From: Pelagibacteraceae bacterium AG-422-D23
GTDB taxonomy: Bacteria; Pseudomonadota; Alphaproteobacteria; Pelagibacterales; Pelagibacteraceae
Direction of reading: 5' to 3'
Assembly (NCBI GenBank): GCA_003213615.1
Contig: QCMQ01000009.1
Span: 1-44,352, forward strand
Length of the DNA stretch: 44,352 nt
Both the position numbers and the translations under genes were made by a program. The notes under the pieces are model-generated. The model searched no databases. It was not told where the DNA came from and saw only the letters and a list, made by a program, of their open reading frames with translations. Shown in pieces: positions 8,568 to 17,069 of the stretch. Numbering within the stretch: the stretch's first letter is position 1; every line of letters starts with the position of its first letter.

Positions 8568-9274
8568 TGGCATATTTTGAAGGAATAGAAATGACAGGTG
8601 GTTATGGTAATGGTCCTGACATTATTAGTTCGTGCTCAGTAAATGTTAATAAAGGTGAAATAGTTTCTATTTTAGGTCCTAATGGAGCTGGTAAATCAAC
8701 TGCCATGAAAGCAATGTTGGGCTTACTGAATTTAAAGTCTGGATCAGTAAAGATTGATGGTAAGGATATTTCAAAATTATCTCCTCAAGATCGAGTTAAG
8801 CAAGGTATTTCTTTTGTGCCACAGACTAAAAATGTTTTTGCAGGGATGACTGTTGAAGAAAATTTAGAAATGGGTGCATTTCTTGTTGAGGATGAAATCA
8901 AAAATATAATTGAGGAAATTTATGAATTATTTCCAATTTTAAGAGAGAAAAGAAATCAGTTGGTTGGTGAACTTTCTGGAGGTCAAAGACAACAAGTAGC
9001 TCTAGGTCGAGCTTTAATGATTAAGCCTTCTGTTTTAATGTTAGATGAACCAACTGCAGGTGTATCACCAATTGTTATGGACGAATTATTTGATCATATT
9101 GTAAAAGTAAAAAGAACAAATGTTGCAATCTTAATGGTAGAACAAAATGCAAAACAAGCCTTAAGCATTTCAGATAGAGGCTATGTACTAGTTACTGGAG
9201 AAAATCGTTATTCAGGAACTGGAAAAGAATTATTAGACGATCCAAGAGTAAGAAGCTCTTTTTTGGGAGGGTAA
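8567..9274 (+). CDS. Branched-chain amino acid-type ABC transporter ATPase (second LivF-like)
   Basis: This 235-residue ATPase is standard LivF size. Walker A GPNGAGKST is at 37-45; signature LSGGQRQQVALGRAL, Walker B VLMLDEPTAGVSP and VEQNAKQAL follow. It pairs with the preceding LivG-like subunit to power the second importer. The next gene begins two bases after its stop. Confidence 0.9.
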   Translation: MAYFEGIEMTGGYGNGPDIISSCSVNVNKGEIVSILGPNGAGKSTAMKAMLGLLNLKSGSVKIDGKDISKLSPQDRVKQGISFVPQTKNVFAGMTVEENLEMGAFLVEDEIKNIIEEIYELFPILREKRNQLVGELSGGQRQQVALGRALMIKPSVLMLDEPTAGVSPIVMDELFDHIVKVKRTNVAILMVEQNAKQALSISDRGYVLVTGENRYSGTGKELLDDPRVRSSFLGG

Positions 9275-9275
9275 T

Positions 9276-10286
9276 ATGGATTTTGTAAATGCGATAATTC
9301 TTTTATTAAATTATATTTTTATTCCTGCATTAACTTATGGTTCTCAGTTAGCACTGGGTGCAATCTTTGTTACACTCATATATGGAATTTTAAGATTTGC
9401 TAATTTTGCAACTGGTGACATGATGTCATTTGGAACCATGGCTACGATTTTATTTACATGGTATTTCCAATCCCTAGGAGTCTCTTTAGGTGTTTTACCT
9501 ACCGCTCTATTAGCTATTCCATTTGGAATTATTTTTATGATTCTTTATATGCTTCTAATAGACAAATTTGTCTTCAAATATTATAGACACCAGAAAAGCC
9601 CTCCAGTTCAATTTGCAATGGTAAGTATAGGTGTAATGTTTGTAACTCAAGCGGTAGTGAGAATAATAATTGGACCTGCTGATAGAAGATTTTTTGATGG
9701 AGAAAAATTTATTATTAAGGCTCGAGAATTCAAAGAGATGACGGGTTTAAATGAAGGTCTTGCATTAAAATCAACCCAAGTAATAACTATTTTTGTAACA
9801 ATAGTTTTAGTCTCTTTATTATTCTGGTTTTTAAATAGAACAAAAACTGGAAAAAGTATGAAAGCTTATTCTGATAATGAAGATCTTGCTTTGCTATCAG
9901 GTATTGATCCAAAAAAAATAGTTTTAGTTACTTGGGTTATTGCTGGAATTTTAGCTACAATAGGCGGTGCTTTGTATGGTTTAGATAAAAGTTTTAAACC
10001 ATTTACGTATTTTAATAATATGCTTCCTATTTTTGCAGCTGCAATAGTTGGAGGAATTGGAAATCCATTTGGAGCCTTTCTAGGAGGATATGTAATTGCC
10101 TTTTCTGAAATTTTATTAACATACGCCTACAAGAAATTCTTTATGTATGTCTTACCAGCAAGTATGGAGCCAGAGGGTTTAGTTCAATTGCTTTCAACAG
10201 ACTATAAATTTGCAGTTTCATTTTCAATCTTGGTGATTGTTTTGCTTTATAGGCCTTCAGGAATATTTAAAGGAAAAGTATTGTGA
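9276..10286 (+). CDS. Branched-chain amino acid-type ABC transporter permease (second LivH-like)
   Basis: This 336-residue membrane permease has the LivH hallmark ILRFANFATGDMMSFGTMA near residue 50 and a coupling loop GKSMKAYSDNEDLALLSGID around 190-210. The C-terminal YRPSGIF is the family ending. It is somewhat longer than the first copy, mainly through extra-membrane loops around residues 120-165. Its TGA stop overlaps the GTG start of the LivM-like gene. Confidence 0.9.
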   Translation: MDFVNAIILLLNYIFIPALTYGSQLALGAIFVTLIYGILRFANFATGDMMSFGTMATILFTWYFQSLGVSLGVLPTALLAIPFGIIFMILYMLLIDKFVFKYYRHQKSPPVQFAMVSIGVMFVTQAVVRIIIGPADRRFFDGEKFIIKAREFKEMTGLNEGLALKSTQVITIFVTIVLVSLLFWFLNRTKTGKSMKAYSDNEDLALLSGIDPKKIVLVTWVIAGILATIGGALYGLDKSFKPFTYFNNMLPIFAAAIVGGIGNPFGAFLGGYVIAFSEILLTYAYKKFFMYVLPASMEPEGLVQLLSTDYKFAVSFSILVIVLLYRPSGIFKGKVL

Positions 10287-11653
10287 GAAAAAATTTAAAC
10301 GTCATTGCAGCATACAGCATAATGATGGTTTTAATTCTATTAGTTGGAATTTTTCAATCATGGAATATTGCATTATCAATATTTAATCTTTGCTTAATTT
10401 CAGCAGTCATGACCATGGGTGCGAATATTCAATGGGGTTATGCTGGTTTAATTAATTTTGGAATTATGGGTTATACAGCTTTAGGTGGTTTAGCTGCGGT
10501 ATTGATATCTGTCGATCCTGTTCAAGAAGCCTGGAGGGCAGGAGGTTTCGACATTCTAATGTCATTATGGCTCATAGTAGTAATGGTATTAGTTATAAGG
10601 TTTATTTTAAAAAGATTTGAAAAATCAAAAATCAGAACATACAGCATAGCCACAATAATAATTTCAGGTATTTTGCTTATTAGATTTTCTGCAGAGCCAG
10701 GTATAGAAGCTATTGAAGCAGTTGATCCTGCTAAAACTGGTTTCCTAGGAGGATTTGGATTACCAATTGTATTTTCTTGGATAGTAGGCGCTCTTTTTGC
10801 TGGTGGTTTAGCTTTTATAGTTGGAAAAGTTGCGCTCGGTCTGAGAGCAGACTATTTAGCTATTGCTACTCTTCTTATCTCCGAAATTGTTATTGCGATT
10901 ATTAAACACGAAGATTGGCTCACAAGAGGGGTCAAAAACGTTATTGGACTAAAAAGACCCGCACCTTATGAAGTAGATCTTCAAACTACTGATTGGTTTA
11001 TTAAATTAGTTGAAAAGTTTAATTCAGGAAAATTAAGTGTAATTGAGAATTTAGCTGATCGTCAAGCTGCTTTAAACCAACTTGTTATTGAAGGTTCATC
11101 AGTGTTTGTAAAACTGTGTTATTCAGGATTATTCTTAGTAGTAGTAATTATTCTTTTAATTTTAACTCAAAAAGCTCTTTATTCTCCTTGGGGAAGAATG
11201 ATGAGAGCAATAAGAGATAATGAAGAGGCAGCAAATGCCATGGGTAAAAATGTTGTTAAACAACATTTATTAATATTTATTTTAGGTTCAGCAATTGTTG
11301 GTATTGCTGGTGCAATGTTGGTTACTCAGGATGGATTATTTACACCAGGAAGTTATAGACCTATGAGATATACTTTTTTGATCTGGGTGATGGTAATTGT
11401 TGGAGGAAGTGGAAATAATTTTGGAGCAATTTTAGGAGGATTTGTTGTTTGGTTCTTATGGATTGAAGCTGCACCAATATCATTATTCTTAATAAACTTT
11501 TTCACTGCGGGAATTCCTGAAACAAATGCACTTAAAGCTCACTTAATAGAAAGTGTTCCTTATTTCAGATTTTTACTGATGGGATTAGGGTTGTTGTTTA
11601 TAATGAGGTATCGACCTAAAGGTATACTTCCTGAAAAAATAGAAATAAAGTAA
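10283..11653 (+). CDS. Branched-chain amino acid-type ABC transporter permease (second LivM-like, enlarged)
   Basis: This 456-residue LivM-family permease starts at GTG overlapping the LivH stop (GTGA). Family motifs are GYAGLINFGIMGY near residue 55, LGLRADYLAIATLLISEI near 185, coupling loop GRMMRAIRDNEEAANAMGK around 300 and the YRPKGILPE end. At 456 residues it is about 100 longer than usual: extra hydrophobic and charged sequence lies at about 95-150, and a hydrophilic insertion at about 220-270. This suggests a specialised subfamily. Confidence 0.88.
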   Translation: MRKNLNVIAAYSIMMVLILLVGIFQSWNIALSIFNLCLISAVMTMGANIQWGYAGLINFGIMGYTALGGLAAVLISVDPVQEAWRAGGFDILMSLWLIVVMVLVIRFILKRFEKSKIRTYSIATIIISGILLIRFSAEPGIEAIEAVDPAKTGFLGGFGLPIVFSWIVGALFAGGLAFIVGKVALGLRADYLAIATLLISEIVIAIIKHEDWLTRGVKNVIGLKRPAPYEVDLQTTDWFIKLVEKFNSGKLSVIENLADRQAALNQLVIEGSSVFVKLCYSGLFLVVVIILLILTQKALYSPWGRMMRAIRDNEEAANAMGKNVVKQHLLIFILGSAIVGIAGAMLVTQDGLFTPGSYRPMRYTFLIWVMVIVGGSGNNFGAILGGFVVWFLWIEAAPISLFLINFFTAGIPETNALKAHLIESVPYFRFLLMGLGLLFIMRYRPKGILPEKIEIK

Positions 11654-11657
11654 CATA

Positions 11658-11729
11658 ATGAAATATATTATATTAGGTGCTGCTGCTGCTTGGGCTTTGT
11701 ATATGGCTGATAAGTATTTATTCTTTTAA
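11658..11729 (+). CDS. Predicted 23-residue single-helix membrane micro-protein
   Basis: ATG at 11658 opens a 23-codon frame that ends with TAA at 11727-11729. The peptide is one hydrophobic helix (ILGAAAAWALYMADKYLFF after a single Lys), and its stop overlaps the ATG of the MFS gene by one base (TAATG). It starts five bases after the LivM stop. The arrangement resembles a translationally coupled micro-ORF or small transporter accessory subunit. No ribosome site is obvious and no family is recognised, so it could also be only a coupling leader. Confidence 0.45.
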   Translation: MKYIILGAAAAWALYMADKYLFF

Positions 11730-12898
11730 TGAATAAAAATCTTTCGTTACTTATATTAAGCCAGATTTTCGCTTTTACAGCTGCACCGGTTACCGTTTTT
11801 TTAAGCGGTATAATTGGTTCAAAATTTAGTCCAATAAAATCTTTAGCTACTCTTCCAATGGCTTTGTCAGTTGTTGGAATTGCCTTATTCGCTTTTTTTG
11901 CTGCAAAGTTAATGAGTATAATTGGACGAAAATTAGGTTTTATTTTTGCATCTATAGGTACATGTTTTGCATCTCTTTTAACTGCATACTCTATAATTAT
12001 AGAAAGTTTTGTATTATATAATTTAGGATGCTTTTTAATCGGTGGAGGAATAGCTTTTAGCCATCAATATCGTTTTGCAGCAGTAGAGGTTGTGGATAAG
12101 GATTATGCACCAAAAGCAATTTCTATCATTTTGTTAGCAGGAATAGGTTCGGCGTTTATTGGTCCAAACATTGCAAACATTTCGAAAGGGTTTATTTCAG
12201 ATCATATGTATGCAGGTTCTTATCTTGCACTTGCCATTTTATCTATCTTATCAACAATATTTTTAATTTTTTATCAGGAACCAAAAACGATATCCAATAA
12301 TCAATATAAAACTGGAAGAAGTTTTTTTGAGCTTATCTCTCAACCTAGATTTCTACAGGCACTCGTAGCTTCAGCTTTTGCCTATGCTGTAATGACTTTT
12401 TTAATGACAGCAACTCCTATAAGTATGCATCTGATGGAGAAAATAAGTTTAAGTAGGACTGGATTTGTTATTCAGCTTCATATAGCAGCCATGTTTTTAC
12501 CTTCACTAGTTACAGGAAATTTAATTAAAAGGTTTGGTCATAGTAAAATAATGTATTTGGGAGTTTTATTGTTTTTAGTCACAATTATTACCAGTTTATT
12601 TGAACAGAATTATATTAACTATATGGTTGCACTTATTTTCCTTGGGCTAGGGTGGAATTTTTTATTCATTTCAGGAACAAGCTTACTTGTTTTGTGTTAC
12701 AGAGAAGAAGAAAAATTTAGAGCTCAAGGGTATAATGATTTAATTGTTTATTCTATACAAGCATTAGCCAGTTTGTCTGCTGGAGTATTTCTTAGCTTAA
12801 CTAGCTGGAAAACTATGAATTTAATATGTCTGATTTTTCTAATTATTATAGCTCTATCTACCATGAGAGCTGATTTAAAAAAAAACCCCAGTAATTAA
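11729..12898 (+). CDS. MFS transporter
   Basis: This 389-residue polytopic protein has about twelve hydrophobic segments. A motif-A-like loop, MSIIGRKLGF, lies between helices 2 and 3, and a second half-repeat loop NLIKRFGHSKIMY lies between helices 8 and 9. This is the symmetry of major facilitator superfamily carriers. Substrate is unknown. It is the last gene of the second Liv cassette and its stop codon lies in the loop of the terminator, so transcript end and coding end coincide. Confidence 0.8.
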   Translation: MNKNLSLLILSQIFAFTAAPVTVFLSGIIGSKFSPIKSLATLPMALSVVGIALFAFFAAKLMSIIGRKLGFIFASIGTCFASLLTAYSIIIESFVLYNLGCFLIGGGIAFSHQYRFAAVEVVDKDYAPKAISIILLAGIGSAFIGPNIANISKGFISDHMYAGSYLALAILSILSTIFLIFYQEPKTISNNQYKTGRSFFELISQPRFLQALVASAFAYAVMTFLMTATPISMHLMEKISLSRTGFVIQLHIAAMFLPSLVTGNLIKRFGHSKIMYLGVLLFLVTIITSLFEQNYINYMVALIFLGLGWNFLFISGTSLLVLCYREEEKFRAQGYNDLIVYSIQALASLSAGVFLSLTSWKTMNLICLIFLIIIALSTMRADLKKNPSN

Positions 12899-12915
12899 AT
12901 TACTGGGGTTTTTTG
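12882..12915. terminator. Bidirectional intrinsic terminator between convergent genes
   Basis: AACCCCAGTAAT pairs with ATTACTGGGGTT around a loop holding the TAA stop of the MFS gene. An A-run on the left and a T-run on the right make it work on both strands. It separates the Liv/MFS operon from the convergent binding-protein gene that ends at 12930. Confidence 0.9.
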
Positions 12916-12929
12916 AATTAAGATAAAAA

Positions 12930-14111
12930 TTATCTTTGTTTTTTAGTTTTGAATTTTCCACCTTTAACTTCTTGCTCTAAGAAAGAACCTTCAGCTTCAC
13001 CAACATCAGTAAAAGTTACTCCAGTAGCACCTTCGTAATTAATTTTTTTACCTTTTGCTAATAAATCTAAACCTTTCTTAAGTTCACCTGGGTAAATCTT
13101 TTTTCCAGGAGCGTTAGCAACATCCATTACATTTTTAGCAATAGATGCTCTGTCAGCAGAGTTACCTGCTTGCATAGCAAGAACGATTAAAGCAGCTGCA
13201 TCGTATGACTCAGCTGTGTATGGACCAGACGCTTCTACACCACCAGCTTTTGCAACTTCAGCAAATATACCAGCACCTTTGCCAGTAGAACCTGGCATTG
13301 ATCCAAATGATTTACTTAAATCTTTACCAAAAGCATCAACTAAAGATTGACCGATCATACCATCTGATAAAACAAATTTATCAAATGCGCCAGAGTCTAA
13401 AGAAGCTTGAATAATTCCTTTTCCTCCTTGGTCAAGATAACCAATAACTGCTACAGCGTCACCACCAGCAGAAGCAAGAGTTGCTACTTCAGATGAGTAA
13501 TCTGCTTTTCCATCTTCGTGAGCAGTTACAGTTGTAACTTTAATACCATGAGCTTCAACTGCTGCTTTATAAACATCAGCCAAACCTTTACCATAGTCAT
13601 TATTAGTATAAGTGATTGCAACACTTTTTACTTTTCTATCTTTAGTTATGTCAGCTAAAATTTGACCACCTCTAGCATCTGATGGAGCAGTTCTAAAGAA
13701 GTACCCTTTATCATCTAGAGTTGTTAATCCTGGAGAAGTTGCTGAAGGTGAAATCATAACCACACCATTTGGTACAGCAACATTTGTTGCAATAGCACCA
13801 GTTACACCTGAACAGTCAGCCCCCATGATTGCAGCTACACCACCTGAAATTAAACCTTCAGCCGCTGCTGTTGCTGCTGCTGAGTCAACACAAGTTGAGT
13901 CCGCTCTCATAACTTCAATTTTTTTTCCACCTAATAGTGAACCTGAGTCAGAAGCTTCTTTAAATGCAAGCTCTGCAGATGCAGCCATAGCTGGAGTTAG
14001 AGATTCTATAGGACCAGTGAATCCTAAAATAATCCCCATTTTAATATCTGCCATTACTTTTGTTCCAAAAATAGATACAAACATAAATGCAGCGATAAAT
14101 AGTTTTCTCAT
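12930..14111 (-). CDS. Branched-chain amino acid-type ABC transporter, periplasmic binding protein (second LivK-like)
   Basis: This 393-residue Peripla_BP_6 protein has a signal peptide at residues 1-22 (cleavage after VMA) and then IKMGIILGFTGPIESLTP. The start chosen is the ATG at 14111, because AGAGGAAG lies directly upstream; an in-frame upstream ATG at 14135 has no such site. It has no permease genes on its own strand but lies convergent to the second LivGFHM cassette, which otherwise lacks a binding protein, so the two probably form one importer. It is the last gene downstream of the monooxygenase operon, so its ligand may be that operon's substrate (inference). Confidence 0.9.
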   Translation of the reverse strand: MRKLFIAAFMFVSIFGTKVMADIKMGIILGFTGPIESLTPAMAASAELAFKEASDSGSLLGGKKIEVMRADSTCVDSAAATAAAEGLISGGVAAIMGADCSGVTGAIATNVAVPNGVVMISPSATSPGLTTLDDKGYFFRTAPSDARGGQILADITKDRKVKSVAITYTNNDYGKGLADVYKAAVEAHGIKVTTVTAHEDGKADYSSEVATLASAGGDAVAVIGYLDQGGKGIIQASLDSGAFDKFVLSDGMIGQSLVDAFGKDLSKSFGSMPGSTGKGAGIFAEVAKAGGVEASGPYTAESYDAAALIVLAMQAGNSADRASIAKNVMDVANAPGKKIYPGELKKGLDLLAKGKKINYEGATGVTFTDVGEAEGSFLEQEVKGGKFKTKKQR

Positions 14112-14218
14112 TATCTTCCTCTTTATTGTTAACAATTTATAAAAGCCAATTTAAGTATGAATACAATCAATATTCAATGACAAAATTATCCTATTTTAGA
14201 TGGGTTAATTGATGCAGA
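14112..14218 (-). promoter_or_regulatory. Spacer upstream of the LivK-like gene with a strong ribosome site
   Basis: A 107-base AT-rich spacer separates the aldehyde dehydrogenase stop from the binding-protein start. The ribosome site AGAGGAAG (minus strand, 14115-14122) decides the start at 14111. Being the only sizeable gap in this gene row, it may hold an extra promoter for the binding protein. No clear -35/-10 pair is claimed. Confidence 0.35.
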
Positions 14219-15700
14219 TTATCTTATTGAGAAAGGGTCTAGAGAAGGTTCATCAGATGTGTAGAACCAAGTTGTTTTTACTCTTGTATAGTCTTTAATT
14301 GAATCAATTCCAGCTTCTTTTCCATATCCACTATCCTTGATACCTCCAAAAGGGGCAGAAGGTGAAATTAATCTATAAGTATTTACAAAGGTTATTCCCG
14401 CCCTAATTGCTTTTGAAACTCTCATGCCTCTAGATAAATTACTTGTATAAACCCCAGAGGATAATCCATATTGATTATCGTTCATTTTTGAAATTACTTC
14501 CTCTTCTGTATCAAATTTCATTACTGATAACACAGGTCCAAATAATTCATTTTCTGCTACTGGTAGATTGTGATTATCACATTCTATAATTGTAGGAGGA
14601 AAGTAATATCCTTTATTTGAAAAAGAATGTCTTTCACCTCCACACTTAATTTTTCCACCTTGATCAATTGTCTCTTTAATATTTTTTTCTATTACTTCTA
14701 ATTGTTTAAAATTACTTAAAGGACCCATTTCTGTCTCTGGATCCATTGGTGCTCCTATTTTTATTTTAGATGCACGTTTTGAAAGCTTGTCTAAAAATTC
14801 ATCATAAATTCCTTTTTGCAAATAAAGTCTTGAACCTGCTATACAACTTTGTCCACTTGCACCAAATATTCCAGCTGTAATACCATTTATTGCATTTTCT
14901 TGTTCTGCATCATCAAAGACAGCAACTGGACTTTTTCCTCCTAATTCTAAACTTACTTCAGATAAATTTTCTGCAGAATTTCTAATTATATGTCTTGCTG
15001 TTTCAGGACCTCCAGTAAATGCAACTTTTTCAACTAGATTGTGAGCAGTTAAACTTTTACCACAAGGATCTCCAAATCCTGTAATTACATTCACCACACC
15101 TTTTGGGATACCGGTTTTTTCAACTAACTTTGCAAATTCAAACAAAACAGCAGGGGCAAGTTCGGAGGATTTAATTACAACTGTGTTACCCATTGCAAGC
15201 GCTGGTGCTACTTTAGTAGCAGTTAAAAACATTTGTGAATTCCAAGGAATTATTGCAGCTATAACACCTATAGGTATTCTAGTTGTTATTGCTTGAACAT
15301 TTGGTTTATCTATTGGCAAAACTGTTCCTTCAACTTTATCTGCCAAACCAGCATAATAGTCGTAATATTCTGCTATATAAACTGCTTGCTTTTTTGTTTC
15401 TCTGTAAAGTTTTCCAGTATCAATTGTTTCTATTTCTCCTAGCATTTCTGCATTCTCTCTCAATTGATTTCCAATAGCTCTTAAATATTTAGCTCTTTCT
15501 CTAGGAAGTAGCTTTGGCCATTCACCCTCAAATGCTTTTTGAGCAGCTTTAACTGCATTATCAACATCTTTAGCACTTGCTTCTGGAACAACTGCCCATG
15601 GCTCATTATGTTCTGGATTTAAAGTTTCAAATGTTTTTTTACTTTCAGAGTCTACCCACTCACCATTAATAAACATTTTATATTGCTTTAGTTTACTCAT
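14219..15700 (-). CDS. NAD(P)-dependent aldehyde dehydrogenase
   Basis: This 493-residue enzyme of the ALDH superfamily has oxyanion Asn154 in IIPWNSQ, general base Glu252 in SLELGGKSP and nucleophile Cys286 in SGQSCIAGSR. It should oxidise an aldehyde to the acid. The ATG at 15700 is preferred over an in-frame TTG nine bases upstream; it overlaps the hydrolase stop by eight bases (ATGAGTAA). It is the fifth gene in a tightly packed operon with a flavin monooxygenase, a ThDP enzyme and a hydrolase, and probably processes an aldehyde made by them. The substrate cannot be read from sequence. Confidence 0.9.
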   Translation of the reverse strand: MSKLKQYKMFINGEWVDSESKKTFETLNPEHNEPWAVVPEASAKDVDNAVKAAQKAFEGEWPKLLPRERAKYLRAIGNQLRENAEMLGEIETIDTGKLYRETKKQAVYIAEYYDYYAGLADKVEGTVLPIDKPNVQAITTRIPIGVIAAIIPWNSQMFLTATKVAPALAMGNTVVIKSSELAPAVLFEFAKLVEKTGIPKGVVNVITGFGDPCGKSLTAHNLVEKVAFTGGPETARHIIRNSAENLSEVSLELGGKSPVAVFDDAEQENAINGITAGIFGASGQSCIAGSRLYLQKGIYDEFLDKLSKRASKIKIGAPMDPETEMGPLSNFKQLEVIEKNIKETIDQGGKIKCGGERHSFSNKGYYFPPTIIECDNHNLPVAENELFGPVLSVMKFDTEEEVISKMNDNQYGLSSGVYTSNLSRGMRVSKAIRAGITFVNTYRLISPSAPFGGIKDSGYGKEAGIDSIKDYTRVKTTWFYTSDEPSLDPFSIR

Positions 15701-16475
15701 CTGATCCAATAAAATTTTTAATTGTTAAATTTACATCATCAGCACACTCAATACCACAAAGATGTTTTCCATCTTTAATGATCTTTAATTGACTTTTAGA
15801 GATCAAACTATTCAATTCTTGAGACATTTTTACAGTTGAGCCGATGTCGTATTCACCTGTCATAACCAGTGTGCTTGCTTTAATTTTATTAAAATCTTCA
15901 TCATTTTTATGATTAACGAATAGCTCGTAAACCTTTAAAAAATTATTCATATTATTAGCAGACAAAATTGAACTTATTTTTTCATATATTTCTGGATTAT
16001 TTTCTAGATATTTATCAGTAAACCATCTTTTCAGGGCTTGTTTTGAGAGTTTTAATTCTTGTTTTGCTTGTTCAAACCTTTGATTAACAATTTTTTGTTG
16101 TTCCTCAGTTCTTTTATAAATAGAACACAAAAGAGCTAATGTCTGTAAACGTTCATTATGTTTCGTTGCAAAATTTCGTGCAATTAAAGACCCTATAGAA
16201 AAACCTACGAGATGTATTTTTTTTATATTAAGATGGTCCATTAACTCAATTAGTTGATCAGAAAAATCATCAAAACTTATTTCCTTTTTTTCTAATGAAG
16301 ATTTTCCATGACCTAAAATATCGTAGGCAATAGTTGAATGATAATTAAAAAATTCAAGCTGAGGCTGCCATATTTCGTGAGTAAGACCTACACCATGCAC
16401 AAATACTATTGGCACATCTTGATCCTTTTTATTGAATAAGTAATAAGTTCCTGAGGCAGTAGTTCCTGTCGTCAT
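15693..16475 (-). CDS. Alpha/beta hydrolase
   Basis: This 260-residue single-domain alpha/beta-hydrolase has oxyanion-hole HGVG near residue 28, nucleophile Ser93 in GFSIGS, acid Asp210 in TGEYD and His238 in GKHLC, a complete triad. A helical cap lies at about 120-180. The motif layout suits esterases, enol-lactone hydrolases or C-C hydrolases. Translation could begin at TTG 16478, but ATG 16475 is preferred. It sits between the AA_synth gene and the ALDH in one operon. Confidence 0.85.
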   Translation of the reverse strand: MTTGTTASGTYYLFNKKDQDVPIVFVHGVGLTHEIWQPQLEFFNYHSTIAYDILGHGKSSLEKKEISFDDFSDQLIELMDHLNIKKIHLVGFSIGSLIARNFATKHNERLQTLALLCSIYKRTEEQQKIVNQRFEQAKQELKLSKQALKRWFTDKYLENNPEIYEKISSILSANNMNNFLKVYELFVNHKNDEDFNKIKASTLVMTGEYDIGSTVKMSQELNSLISKSQLKIIKDGKHLCGIECADDVNLTIKNFIGSDE

Positions 16476-16481
16476 CAAGAA

Positions 16482-17069
16482 TTATTTTGGCTCAATACCC
16501 ATTTCTTTCATGTCTTGATATCTGTCACCAGTTCTTGCATGTGCTCTACCACTTGATGCCCCACCAATTGCAATAACCACCTCATCATCGAAGGGTGCAT
16601 CATGAATAGTAAATTCATGAGTTAGGTAATATGGTCTCAATCCAGAATCTGTTTTATGCATCATAGGAATCGCAATCTTTGATCCAGCAGGTCCCCTTGT
16701 ATTTGTAAAACTTAAATAGGAAGTTCCACCAACAGCATCTCTAAATTTATTACCAAACCTTAAAGTATGAATAAAAGCTGAAGCATGTTCTATTTCACCG
16801 TTCAATCCAACTACACCTGCCTTACCATATGCCAATATTTTTTCAGGTGATCCTATTTCTTTTATCAATTCTGGAACAAGTAAATCACCTAGCTTTGGTG
16901 CAAGATCTAAAATAGTTGGTCTGAGATCTTCAACAAAACCCTGACCATGCCATGGATTTTTAAACACTGCTGCTACTGATACCATTAAAACTGGTTCTTT
17001 CGCTTCTTTACCACCTTCAATGAAAGTTTTGTCTACAAATTTTGTAAATTTTCTTAATTCTAATTTCAT
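16482..17069 (-). CDS. AA_synth (DUF1185) family protein
   Basis: This 195-residue protein matches the amino-acid-synthesis/DUF1185 family (PF06684). Conserved blocks seen are FKNPWHGQGFVEDL near the N-terminus, AYGKAGVVGLNGEIEHASAFIHT in the middle and IGGASSGRAHARTGDRYQDM at the end. The family has known structures but no firmly established reaction. Homologues often lie beside luciferase-like monooxygenases and hydrolases, as here, implying a step in the same pathway. It overlaps the ThDP gene by four bases. Confidence 0.85.
   Translation of the reverse strand: MKLELRKFTKFVDKTFIEGGKEAKEPVLMVSVAAVFKNPWHGQGFVEDLRPTILDLAPKLGDLLVPELIKEIGSPEKILAYGKAGVVGLNGEIEHASAFIHTLRFGNKFRDAVGGTSYLSFTNTRGPAGSKIAIPMMHKTDSGLRPYYLTHEFTIHDAPFDDEVVIAIGGASSGRAHARTGDRYQDMKEMGIEPK

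Noticed and set aside
13825..14142. 105-codon plus-strand frame opposite the LivK-like gene
   Set aside because: It mirrors the signal-peptide and Ala-rich start of the real minus-strand binding-protein gene; it has no family resemblance and no ribosome site.
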